A stretch of 21,198 nucleotides of DNA from Thermohalobaculum sp050331395 (GTDB taxonomy: Bacteria > Pseudomonadota > Alphaproteobacteria > Rhodobacterales > Rhodobacteraceae). This document shows positions 7,532 to 14,682 of the stretch, piece after piece. Both the position numbers and the translations under genes were made by a program. The number at the start of each line of letters is the position of its first letter. Position 1 is the stretch's first letter. The stretch spans positions 1 to 21,198 of the forward strand of contig JBHJGX010000013.1 in the NCBI GenBank assembly GCA_050331395.1. The letters run 5' to 3'. The notes under the pieces are model-generated. The model ran no database searches. It saw nothing but the letters and a program-made list of their open reading frames with translations, and was not told where the DNA came from.

Positions 7532-8401
7532 GTGACAGCCACGATGGCATCCGAGAGGGTGCGGGCGGAGATCCCCGCCCGCGCCGGCGTCGGCCTCAAG
7601 GCCGAACATTACCGCGCGATCCTCGCCGACGGCGCGCCGCAGGTCGGCTGGTTCGAGATCCACGCCGAGAATTACATGGGCGCAGGCGGGCCGCCCCATC
7701 ACTTCCTCGAGCGGATCCGCGCGCGATTTCCGGTCTCGCTGCACGGCGTTGGGCTGTCGATCGGTGGGGCGGCGCCCCTCGACCGGGCCCATCTCGCGCG
7801 CCTCCGCGCGATCGCCGATCGCTATGACCCGGGGCTCTTCTCGGAACATCTCGCCTGGTCGTCCCATGGAGGCGTCTATTACAACGATCTCCTGCCCCTG
7901 CCTTACAATGCCGCGACGCTCGCCCGGGTGGTCGAGCATATCGACCAGGTCCAAGAGGCGATGGGCCGGCGAATGCTGTTGGAGAACCCCTCCGCCTATC
8001 TGGTCTTCGAGACCGCCACCATGAGCGAGCTCGAGTTTCTCCGCGAGGTCACGCGGCGCACGGGCTGCGGGCTCCTCCTCGATGTGAACAACGTCTTCAT
8101 CTCGGCGGTGAACATCGGGCTCTCGGCCGAGGCCTATATCGACGCGTTCCCGCTCGACCGGGTGGGCGAGATCCATCTCGCGGGCCATGCGGAGGACGCG
8201 GATGCGGACGGCGCGCCGCTTTTGATCGACGCCCACGACCGCGAGGTGGCCGGGCCCGTCTGGGAGCTTTATGCCCGGGTGCTCGCGCAGACCGGAGCGC
8301 TGCCGACGCTCATCGAATGGGACAGCGATCTGCCCGACTGGCCGACGCTGGCCGCCGAGGCCGCCCGGGCCGACGCGGTGCTGGCGCGCGTGCCCGCATG
8401 A
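7532..8401 (+). CDS. bufB: Bufferin-modifying MNIO enzyme BufB (DUF692)
   Basis: This is a 289-residue multinuclear non-heme iron-dependent oxidase of the DUF692/MbnB/TglH family that oxidatively rearranges cysteines of the precursor peptide. It has a TIM-barrel fold. Visible metal-site and family motifs are ENYMG (46-50), SLHGVGLSIG with His71, SEHLAWS with Glu105/His106, ENPSAY with Glu151, LLLDVNNV with Asp184, EIHLAGH with His215/His219, IDAHD with His235, and IEWDSDLP with Glu262. All are present, so the enzyme looks intact. It is cytoplasmic, acting before export of BufA. Start choice: GTG at 7532 has GAGG 12 nt upstream; an ATG at 7544 (285 residues) is an alternative without a clear ribosome site. 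Its last codons overlap bufC in ATGA, which suggests translational coupling. Cupriavidus relatives are named gigA. Confidence 0.95.
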   Translation: MTATMASERVRAEIPARAGVGLKAEHYRAILADGAPQVGWFEIHAENYMGAGGPPHHFLERIRARFPVSLHGVGLSIGGAAPLDRAHLARLRAIADRYDPGLFSEHLAWSSHGGVYYNDLLPLPYNAATLARVVEHIDQVQEAMGRRMLLENPSAYLVFETATMSELEFLREVTRRTGCGLLLDVNNVFISAVNIGLSAEAYIDAFPLDRVGEIHLAGHAEDADADGAPLLIDAHDREVAGPVWELYARVLAQTGALPTLIEWDSDLPDWPTLAAEAARADAVLARVPA

Positions 8402-9180
8402 GCGACCCCAGAGGCGCGGCTGGCGACGCCCGCGTCGTCGCCGCGCTTCGCGACGCCAGCGCCCCGCCGCCACCCGAGATCGGCACCGCGCAGAAACGCC
8501 GCTTCGACATCTACCGCAACAACGTCGCCGCCGGCCTCGTCGACGCGATGCGCGCGAGCTTCCCGGCCGTCGAACGGCTGGTCGGGGACGAGTTCTTCTC
8601 CGCCCTCGCACGCGCCTATCTGGCGAGCGACCCGCCCCGCTCGCCGCTGCTGTTCGAGGCAGGCGCCCGGTTCGGCGCCTTTATCGACGGGTTTCCGCCG
8701 GTTGCCTCCCTGCCCTATCTCGGCGATGTCGCGCGGCTCGAATGGGCGCGGCTCGAGGCCTATCACGCCGCCGATGCCGAACCGCTGACGATCGCCGCCC
8801 TTGCCGAGATCCCGGCCGACGCGCTCGCCGAGACCAGGTTTGCCCTCCATCCGAGCCTCCGCCTCGTGACGTCGCGCTGGCCCGTCGTCTCGCTCTGGGC
8901 CGCGAGTACCGATCAGGGCGCGGCCGAGGCGGTGGACATGCGCCGCGCCGAGGATGCGGCCGTCATCAGACCCGGGCTCGACCTCGATACCCGCCTCCTG
9001 CCCGCGGGCGGCCATGGATTTCTCGCCGCGCTCGCGGCCGGCGAAACGCTCGGGGGTGCCGCGGAGGCCGCAGCCGCGGCGGAAAATGCCGCCGAGCTCG
9101 CGATTCACCTGCAGGGGATGTTTGAGATCGGCGCAGTTACTGCTATCACCCGCGCGAGTTTACCAACACGAGGGACCTGA
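8398..9180 (+). CDS. bufC: Bufferin biosynthesis partner protein BufC (DUF2063)
   Basis: This is a 260-residue protein with the DUF2063/HvfC-BufC N-terminal domain. It contains the signature RRFDIYRNNVAAGL (34-47), FPAVERLVGDEFF (55-67), ARAYLASDPPRSPLL (71-85) and FPPVASLPYLGDVARLEWA (99-117). DUF2063 proteins accompany DUF692 enzymes and are thought to act as the precursor-recognition or docking partner that delivers the peptide to the oxidase. No signal peptide or membrane segment is seen, so it is cytoplasmic with BufB. The ATG overlaps the bufB stop codon. The C-terminal third (130-240) is less conserved, with an Ala-rich helix near 210-235. Equivalent names are gigB and HvfC. Confidence 0.93.
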   Translation: MSDPRGAAGDARVVAALRDASAPPPPEIGTAQKRRFDIYRNNVAAGLVDAMRASFPAVERLVGDEFFSALARAYLASDPPRSPLLFEAGARFGAFIDGFPPVASLPYLGDVARLEWARLEAYHAADAEPLTIAALAEIPADALAETRFALHPSLRLVTSRWPVVSLWAASTDQGAAEAVDMRRAEDAAVIRPGLDLDTRLLPAGGHGFLAALAAGETLGGAAEAAAAAENAAELAIHLQGMFEIGAVTAITRASLPTRGT

Positions 9181-9182
9181 CC

Positions 9183-9824
9183 ATGATCTCCTTGCACCGC
9201 GCCATCTTCGGCTGGTTTCAGCGGCTCTTCGAAGACTGGCTGCTGGGACTTGCCGCCCGCTTCGCCTTCGCGAGCGTCCTTTTCATGTATTTCTGGCAAT
9301 CGTTCCAGCGGAAGGTCGGCGAAATCCCCGGCGACGTCATGACCGTTCAGGACAACGCCTTCGTGCAGATCCTGGGCGACCCGGTGATGAGCCAGGCGGA
9401 CTATGTGGCAAGCAATATCGACGTCTGGCCTTGGCACTACCTCGTCTATCTCGGCACTTATGGCGAGATCGTGCTGCCGGCGCTGATCATCGTCGGGCTG
9501 CTGACCCGGATCGCCGCCATCGGCATGATCATCTTCGTGGCGGTCCAGACCTATGTGGATATCAACGGGTTCCTGATCCCGCCGCAGGTCGTTCTCGGCC
9601 CGGAGGCCGAGCCCGCACCCGAAGGCATCGGCGCCGGCCCCGAGACCATCGGGATGATCTTCGACCGCTTCCCGGATGCGGCCATCGCCGACCAGCGGAT
9701 GCTCTGGCTCTTCCCGCTGCTTTATCTCGTGTTCCGCGGCCCGGGCTACATTTCGCTCGATTACCTGCTCGGCGGCGGAACGACCCGGGACGACAAGGAC
9801 GACGACGACGATTACTACGCCTGA
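9183..9824 (+). CDS. bufD: DoxX-family membrane protein of the bufferin operon (BufD-type)
   Basis: This is a 213-residue inner-membrane protein of the DoxX family with four likely membrane segments: about 20-40, 86-106, 108-126 and 174-190. DoxX proteins commonly close DUF2282-DUF692-DUF2063 operons (gigT, HvfD); a role in redox chemistry or in export or handling of the product is suspected but not proven. The gene follows bufC by 2 nt with GAGGG (9170-9174) 8 nt before the ATG. Two features look unusual. One is an acidic/Pro periplasmic or cytoplasmic insert around residues 133-165. The other is an Asp-rich C-terminus, DDKDDDDDYYA (203-213), which could bind cations. The operon ends here with a strong terminator. 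Confidence 0.88.
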   Translation: MISLHRAIFGWFQRLFEDWLLGLAARFAFASVLFMYFWQSFQRKVGEIPGDVMTVQDNAFVQILGDPVMSQADYVASNIDVWPWHYLVYLGTYGEIVLPALIIVGLLTRIAAIGMIIFVAVQTYVDINGFLIPPQVVLGPEAEPAPEGIGAGPETIGMIFDRFPDAAIADQRMLWLFPLLYLVFRGPGYISLDYLLGGGTTRDDKDDDDDYYA

Positions 9825-9840
9825 TCGGGCGACGCGGACG

Positions 9841-9866
9841 GGCCCCGGGCGACCGGGGCCTTTTTT
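9841..9866 (+). terminator. Rho-independent terminator of the buf operon
   Basis: A perfect 8-bp stem GGCCCCGG/CCGGGGCC (9841-9848 and 9853-9860) is capped by a GCGA tetraloop of the stable GNRA class and followed by TTTTTT (9861-9866). It lies 17 nt past the bufD stop, marking the end of the YHS-bufABCD transcript. Confidence 0.93.
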
Positions 9867-9881
9867 CCGCTCGGAGCTTTG

Positions 9882-10394
9882 ATGTTGCCCGACCCGATCA
9901 TCCGCGACGCTCGGCCCGCAGACCTCGTGGCGCTCGAGACGCTCTACCCGGCCGCCTTTCCCGACGAAGACCTGCTGCCCCTTCTCGTCCGGCTTTTCGC
10001 CGAGCGGGAGGCCGTCGCCTCGCGGCTGGCCGAGACCGGCAGCCATGCGGTCGGCCATCTGGCCGTCACTTGGGGACAGGCCGGCACGACCCGGGTCGCC
10101 CTGCTCGGCCCCCTCGCCGTCGCCCCGGACCTCCAGCGTCAGGGGATCGGCACGGCCCTCCTGCGAGACGCGGTCTCGCGGTACCGAGGCACGCCGCTGC
10201 TGGTGCTCGGCGATCCGGCCTATTACGGCCGCTTCGGGTTTCTGCCGGAGACCCGGATCGAGCCGCCCTACCCACTGCCGCAGGCCTGGGCCGGCGGATG
10301 GCAGTCACTGGCGAACGGCACCTCCGCGCCCACGCCCCGGGCGACCCTTCGCCTGCCGGAGGCATGGATGGACCCCGCGCTCTGGGCGCCCTGA
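9882..10394 (+). CDS. GNAT-family N-acetyltransferase
   Basis: This is a 170-residue acetyl-CoA-dependent acyltransferase of the Gcn5-related superfamily, YhbS-like branch. The acetyl-CoA pyrophosphate loop is clear: LAVAPDLQRQGIGTALL (78-94), matching the Q/RxxGxG/A motif. Typical strand-helix elements precede it, and LVLGDPAYYGRFGFLP (107-122) follows, as in YhbS-type proteins. The acceptor is unknown. The ATG has GGAG (9873-9876) 5 nt upstream; an adjacent TTG one codon earlier is a less likely start. It starts only 15 nt after the buf terminator, so it depends on read-through or on a promoter overlapping the terminator. It ends 4 bp from the convergent crotonase gene. Confidence 0.88.
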   Translation: MLPDPIIRDARPADLVALETLYPAAFPDEDLLPLLVRLFAEREAVASRLAETGSHAVGHLAVTWGQAGTTRVALLGPLAVAPDLQRQGIGTALLRDAVSRYRGTPLLVLGDPAYYGRFGFLPETRIEPPYPLPQAWAGGWQSLANGTSAPTPRATLRLPEAWMDPALWAP

Positions 10395-10398
10395 GCGC

Positions 10399-11178
10399 TC
10401 AGCGCCCCAGCCAGGCCGGCGCCCGTTTGCCGAGAAAGGCCTCGATCCCTTCCTTGAAATCCGCGCTCGTATAGCAAAGCGCGACCAGATCGTCCCCGTC
10501 CGCCGCCGCACCCGCGCGCATGATCCGCCGGAGGGCTTCCTTGGTGGCCCGGAGCGTCAGCGGCGCATGCCCGGCCAGCGTCTCCGCAAGCGCATCGGCC
10601 CGGGCCATGACCGCGCCCGGATCCTCGAGAAGCTCGGCCACAAGACCGATCTGCGCGGCCTCGTCCGCCTCGATCAGCCGCGCCGTGAACAGGATCTCGC
10701 GCAACCGGGCGAACCCGACGAGATGGCCGAGCCGATGGAGATTGCCGACCGAGAGGCAATTGCCGAGCGTCCGCGCGATCGGGAAGCCCCATTTGAGCCG
10801 CCGATCCGCGATGCGAAGATCGCACACCGCCGAGAGCATCGCCCCGCCACCGGTACAGGCGCCGGTGATCGCCGCGATGGTCGGGACCGGACACCGCTCG
10901 ATATCCGACAGCACCGCGTCCATCTTCCGCTCATAGGCGAGCGCATCCGCCGGCCCGTCGAAGCTGCGGAATTGCGCCATATCCGTGCCCGCGGCAAAAG
11001 CGCGCTCGCCCGCGCCGGAGAGGATGACCGCACGGATCGGGCCGTCCTCGGCGACCTCGCGGCACGCGGCGGCGATCCCGTCATACATGGCCATGGTCAG
11101 GGCGTTCCGCGCCGCGGGCCGGTTCATCACGATCCGGCGGAGGGGCCCGTCGTCGCGGACGATCAGCTCATCGGTCAT
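10399..11178 (-). CDS. Enoyl-CoA hydratase/isomerase (crotonase-fold) family protein
   Basis: This is a 259-residue crotonase-superfamily protein acting on acyl-CoA thioesters. It shows the substrate-binding AAGTDMAQF (62-70), the oxyanion-hole region ITGACTGGGAMLSAVCDLRIAD (104-125), and the usual C-terminal helices with LRATKEALRR. In enoyl-CoA hydratase the two catalytic glutamates lie in GGGxE and in FGxPE. Here those positions read GGGAM (Met114) and WGFPI (Ile134), so neither acid is present. It is therefore unlikely to be a simple hydratase and may be a CoA hydrolase, isomerase, decarboxylase or other member. The start ATG is followed by TDELIV. It diverges from the carboxylate locus and shares the 220-bp region containing the FNR-type box, so a functional link is possible but unproven. 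Confidence 0.86.
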   Translation of the reverse strand: MTDELIVRDDGPLRRIVMNRPAARNALTMAMYDGIAAACREVAEDGPIRAVILSGAGERAFAAGTDMAQFRSFDGPADALAYERKMDAVLSDIERCPVPTIAAITGACTGGGAMLSAVCDLRIADRRLKWGFPIARTLGNCLSVGNLHRLGHLVGFARLREILFTARLIEADEAAQIGLVAELLEDPGAVMARADALAETLAGHAPLTLRATKEALRRIMRAGAAADGDDLVALCYTSADFKEGIEAFLGKRAPAWLGR

Positions 11179-11332
11179 CGGATATCCTCTGCTGCCTCGG
11201 CGCCGAGCGAACAGAGGGGTGGGCGAGATGTCAATCTCCGCCCGCCATCCCGATCAAAACGGTCGGCCAGTTCGCAGAGTGGAATTGATCGTCGCGCCGG
11301 CTTGATTTATCCCGGTGAGAACGTGATCATGT

Positions 11333-11346
11333 TTGACTTACGTCAA
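11333..11346. promoter_or_regulatory. CRP/FNR-family (FnrL/FixK-like) binding site
   Basis: TTGACTTACGTCAA is a perfect palindrome, TTGAC-N4-GTCAA, extended by one more pair (T11332/A11347). It matches the alphaproteobacterial FnrL/FixK half-site spacing TTGAY-N4-RTCAA. Its centre is 59 nt upstream of the sdhB-like start. If it acts as a class II activator site at -41.5, transcription would start near 11381. It lies in the 220-bp divergent gap (11179-11398) and could also affect the crotonase gene. Confidence 0.72.
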
Positions 11347-11398
11347 AGCGTATGACGGGCGGAGGGGTGGCGCCGGCTTTGACAGCGGAGATTGATAC

Positions 11399-12106
11399 AT
11401 GGTTTCGCTGATCCTGCGGCTCTGGAGGGGTCGCGACGACGGCGCCTTACAAGACTACCGGGTGCCCTGGCGCGAGAACCAGACGGTCCTCGACGCGGTG
11501 ACCGAGGTGCAGCGCCGGCACGAACCGAGCCTCGCCTATCGCTTCGCCTGCCGCGTGGGCGTCTGCGGCTCCTGCGCCATGACCGTGAACGGCCGTCCCC
11601 GTTGGACGTGCCGCACCCATGTCAAGAATGTCGCAGAAGACGGCGTGATCACCGTCGAGCCGCTCCGCAATCTGCCGCGGATCAAGGATCTCGTCGTCGA
11701 CCTGGCACCCTTCATGGAGAAATGGTCCGAGGTCGGCACGTTCGAGGGCACGGAAACCCGGGCCGCCCCTCCCGCCGCCATCGACCCGGCGAGCCCGGAG
11801 CGCGAGGCGGCCGACGCGGCGATCCAATGCATCAACTGTGCGGCCTGCTATGCGGCCTGCGACGTGGTCCACTGGAACGACGGCTATCTCGGGCCGGCCG
11901 CGCTCAACCGGGCTTGGACGCTTGCCAACGACAGCCGCGCGCGGAATGCCAAGGACGTGCGGTCGAAGGTGCTCGGCGCGGGCGGTTGCGGGTCGTGCCA
12001 CAGCCACGGCTCTTGCGCCGCCGCCTGCCCGGTCGGGCTCTCGCCCACCACCTCGATCGCGGGGCTAAAGCGCCAGAGCCTCTTTGCGCTTTTGGGAGGT
12101 CGCTGA
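11399..12106 (+). CDS. sdhB: Succinate dehydrogenase/fumarate reductase-like iron-sulfur subunit
   Basis: This is a 235-residue electron-transfer subunit linking the flavoprotein to the membrane anchors on the cytoplasmic face. The N-terminal plant-type ferredoxin domain has the [2Fe-2S] ligands Cys51, Cys56, Cys59 and Cys71. The C-terminal domain has CINCAACYAAC (Cys144, 147, 150, 154) and CHSHGSCAAAC (Cys200, 206, 210), which supply the [4Fe-4S] and [3Fe-4S] clusters in canonical spacing. The residue after Cys154 is Asp rather than the usual Pro, and an extra Cys197 is present. The ATG has GGAG (11387-11390) 8 nt upstream. It is the first gene of a B-C-D-A operon and overlaps the next start by 1 nt. 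FrdB or another dicarboxylate oxidoreductase subunit is equally possible. Confidence 0.9.
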   Translation: MVSLILRLWRGRDDGALQDYRVPWRENQTVLDAVTEVQRRHEPSLAYRFACRVGVCGSCAMTVNGRPRWTCRTHVKNVAEDGVITVEPLRNLPRIKDLVVDLAPFMEKWSEVGTFEGTETRAAPPAAIDPASPEREAADAAIQCINCAACYAACDVVHWNDGYLGPAALNRAWTLANDSRARNAKDVRSKVLGAGGCGSCHSHGSCAAACPVGLSPTTSIAGLKRQSLFALLGGR

Positions 12107-12483
12107 TGGTTGCAGAAACGCAGGCACCGGACCGGCGGTCGATCCGCCTCGAAGCCCGCCTCTTCGTCATCCAGCGCTTGAGCGCGCTCGTGCTGGCGCC
12201 GCTCGTCCTCACCCACATTGTCCTCATTCTCTATGCGGTAGAGGGCGGATTGACCGCGGCGGAGATCCTCAGTCGGACGCAGGGCTCGCTCGGCTGGGCG
12301 CTCTTCTACGGCGTCTTCGTGCTGGCCGCATCGGTTCACGCCGCGATCGGTTTGCGCACGATCCTGCGGGAGTGGACCCGGGCCGAGGGGCGAATGCTCG
12401 ACACGGCGATGGCCGCGGTCTCTGTGGCGCTGATCCTCACGGGCCTCCGCGGCGTCTATGCCGTCACTTGGGGGGGGGCATGA
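12106..12483 (+). CDS. sdhC: Cytochrome b-type membrane anchor, first subunit (SdhC/D-like)
   Basis: This is a 125-residue integral membrane subunit with three membrane segments (about 23-43, 62-85 and 98-118). It anchors the catalytic subunits and hosts the quinone site and heme b. QRLSALVLAPLVLTHIVLI (28-46) resembles the HR(I/V)SG region of SdhC. VHAAIGLRTILREW (83-96) contains the likely axial heme His in an HxxxGLR motif. The start overlaps the sdhB-like stop (TGATG) and the end overlaps the next gene (ATGA). Which of the two anchors corresponds to SdhC and which to SdhD is uncertain, because both resemble SdhC. Confidence 0.8.
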   Translation: MVAETQAPDRRSIRLEARLFVIQRLSALVLAPLVLTHIVLILYAVEGGLTAAEILSRTQGSLGWALFYGVFVLAASVHAAIGLRTILREWTRAEGRMLDTAMAAVSVALILTGLRGVYAVTWGGA

Positions 12484-12842
12484 GCGCGCCTCGCCCGACC
12501 CGCACCCGGGGCGTCGGGTATTGGGCCGCGATCCTGCACCGGGTTTCGGGCATCGCGCTTGCGCTTTTCCTGCCGCTTCATTTCCTCGTGCTCGGCCTCG
12601 CCATCGAGGGGCAGGCGGCGCTTGACGGGTTTCTTGCGCTGAGCGATCTCGTCGTGGTGAAGATCGCCGAGTGGCTGCTGGTCGCGCTCTTCGGCTTGCA
12701 TTTCGCGCTTGGGCTCCGGATCCTGGTGATCGAGCTCGTGCCTTGGCGACGGGGCGCACCGGTGGGCGGGCCGCTCGTCTATGCGAGCCTCGGCGCCTCT
12801 GCGGTGATCGGCGCGCTTTTCCTTGGAGTTGCCTTCTCATGA
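12480..12842 (+). CDS. sdhD: Cytochrome b-type membrane anchor, second subunit (SdhC-like)
   Basis: This is a 120-residue three-helix membrane subunit. It carries the clear SdhC signature ILHRVSGIALALFLPLHFLV near residues 19-38 and LFGLHFALGLRILVIEL further on, with a likely heme-ligand His in HxxxGLR. It is called SdhD from its position, but its motifs are those of the cytochrome b556 subunit, and it aligns without gaps to the preceding anchor in its first helix. It overlaps both neighbours by 4 nt (ATGA), so all four subunits are translationally coupled. Together the pair could bind two hemes b, as in type A complexes; this is inference. Confidence 0.82.
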   Translation: MSAPRPTRTRGVGYWAAILHRVSGIALALFLPLHFLVLGLAIEGQAALDGFLALSDLVVVKIAEWLLVALFGLHFALGLRILVIELVPWRRGAPVGGPLVYASLGASAVIGALFLGVAFS

Positions 12843-14581
12843 CGATCGATCGTGTCGAGACCGATATCCTCATCCTCGGCGCAGGCGGCGCGGGTCTGAT
12901 GGCGGCGCTCCACGCGACGCATGCCGACCCGGAGCTGCGGGTGACCGTGGCGGTGAAAGGGCTACTCGGCAAATCCGGCTGCACGCGCATGGTCCAGGGC
13001 GGCTATAACGTGGCGCTCAGCCCCGGCGACAGCGTCGAGCGCCACTTCATGGATACGATCGAGGGCGGCAAATGGCTCCCGCGCCAGGACCTCGCCTGGC
13101 GCCTCGTGACCGGCGCAGTCGAGCGGATCCGCGAGCTGGAGAACGAGTACGGCTGTTTCTTTGACCGCAATCCGGACGGCACGCTGCACCAAAAGGCCTT
13201 CGCCGGGCAGACCTTCGACCGCACGGCCCATAAGGCCGATCTGACCGGTATCGAGATCATGAACCGGCTGATGGAGCAGGTGCTCTCCCGCGACGTCACG
13301 CGGCTCGAGGAGCACCGGGCGATCGAGCTGATCCCGGCCGCGGACGGCTCCGGGATCGCGGGCGCGCTTCTTATCGACATGCGCACGGGCGCCTATCGCT
13401 TCGTCGGCGCCAAAGCCGTGCTCTTGGCCACGGGCGCGGGGCCGTCGATGTATCTTTACCACACCCCCTCGGGCGACAAGAGCTGCGACGGGCTCGCGAT
13501 GATGCTCCGCCGCGGGCTGGGCCTGCGCGATATGGAGATGGTGCAGTTTCACCCGACGGGGCTTCTCGGCGGGCCGGATACGCGGATGACCGGCACCGTG
13601 CTCGAAGAGGGGCTCCGCGGCGCGGGCGGGCATTTGCTGAACGGCGACCGGGCCCGGTTCATGGAGCGCTATGACCCGCGCGGCGAGCGGGCGACCCGCG
13701 ACGTGGTCTCCCGCGGGATCTATGCCGAGATGCGCGACGGGCGGTCGACGCCCATGGGCGGGGTTTACATTTCAATGGCCCATCTGGGGCCCGACCGCGT
13801 GGCCCAAAGCTTCCCCGGCATGGTCAAGCGCTGCCGCGATTGCGGGTTTGATCTGGCCGGAGGGCTCGTCGAGGTCGTCCCGACGGCGCATTACATGATG
13901 GGCGGGATCGAGGTCGAGGCGGATTGCAGCACCGGCGCGCGCGGCCTTTACGTTGCGGGCGAGGACGCGGGCGGCATCCACGGGGCAAACCGCTTGGGCG
14001 GCAACGGGGTCGCGAACTCCACGGTCTTCGGCGGCATCGCCGGCGACGCCATGGCTGCCTTCGCGCGAACCGCGACGATCCCGGCGCCCGACCGCGAGGC
14101 GATCGACCGGGGGCTCGCCCGGGCGGAACGCCCCTTCGCCGCCCGCCCGGGAAATCTCTTCGACGTCCGCGAGACGCTGATGCAGACCATGTGGGACCAT
14201 GTGGGCGTCATGCGCACCGCCGACGGCATCCTCGCGGGCATCGACCGGGTCGGCGCGGTGGCCGAAGATCTCTGCCGCATCGGCCTCGCCGATCGCGACC
14301 GGGCCTTCAACCTCACCTGGCACGACTGGCTCAACCTGGAGAGCCTCGTCGATATCTCCCGCGTCATCGCCCGCGCCGCCCTCGCCCGAGAGGACAGCCG
14401 CGGCGCGCATTTTCGCGAAGACTACCCGGAGACCGGGGCGCTCGAGGAGACCCGGCACACGCGCCTCTCGGCCGATGGCGACCGGCTCGCGCTCGAGATG
14501 GTGCCGGTCGCGTTCTCGATCGTGCGCCCAGGCACCTCGCTCCTCGACGGAACCGCCGAGGGGCCCCTCGCCGCCGAGTGA
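12839..14581 (+). CDS. sdhA: Succinate dehydrogenase/fumarate reductase-like flavoprotein subunit
   Basis: This is a 580-residue FAD subunit catalysing succinate/fumarate-type interconversion. The Rossmann motif GAGGAGLMAA lies at 14-23. Substrate-site residues of the family are kept: His in FHPTG, Arg in EEGLRGAGG, His in HYMMGGI and Arg in GANRLGGN, with REDSRGAHFREDYP near the C-terminus. The covalent-FAD His of SdhA/FrdA lies five residues before QGG; here that position is Cys48 in GCTRMVQGG, so FAD should be bound noncovalently, as in L-aspartate oxidase and soluble relatives. A short extra loop (GPDTRMTGT) follows FHPTG. It is last in the B-C-D-A operon, overlapping the anchor gene by 4 nt. 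Alternatives are a fumarate reductase or a dehydrogenase for a substituted succinate or tricarballylate. Confidence 0.9.
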   Translation: MTIDRVETDILILGAGGAGLMAALHATHADPELRVTVAVKGLLGKSGCTRMVQGGYNVALSPGDSVERHFMDTIEGGKWLPRQDLAWRLVTGAVERIRELENEYGCFFDRNPDGTLHQKAFAGQTFDRTAHKADLTGIEIMNRLMEQVLSRDVTRLEEHRAIELIPAADGSGIAGALLIDMRTGAYRFVGAKAVLLATGAGPSMYLYHTPSGDKSCDGLAMMLRRGLGLRDMEMVQFHPTGLLGGPDTRMTGTVLEEGLRGAGGHLLNGDRARFMERYDPRGERATRDVVSRGIYAEMRDGRSTPMGGVYISMAHLGPDRVAQSFPGMVKRCRDCGFDLAGGLVEVVPTAHYMMGGIEVEADCSTGARGLYVAGEDAGGIHGANRLGGNGVANSTVFGGIAGDAMAAFARTATIPAPDREAIDRGLARAERPFAARPGNLFDVRETLMQTMWDHVGVMRTADGILAGIDRVGAVAEDLCRIGLADRDRAFNLTWHDWLNLESLVDISRVIARAALAREDSRGAHFREDYPETGALEETRHTRLSADGDRLALEMVPVAFSIVRPGTSLLDGTAEGPLAAE

Positions 14582-14682
14582 TCGCAGGCGACGGGCAGGT
14601 GACAGGGCGTGTCTTTTGCGGGATGCTGTTCCGCCAAAGGAGGCGGGCGACCGCGAAACCGGCGCGGGCCGGCGATATCGGG

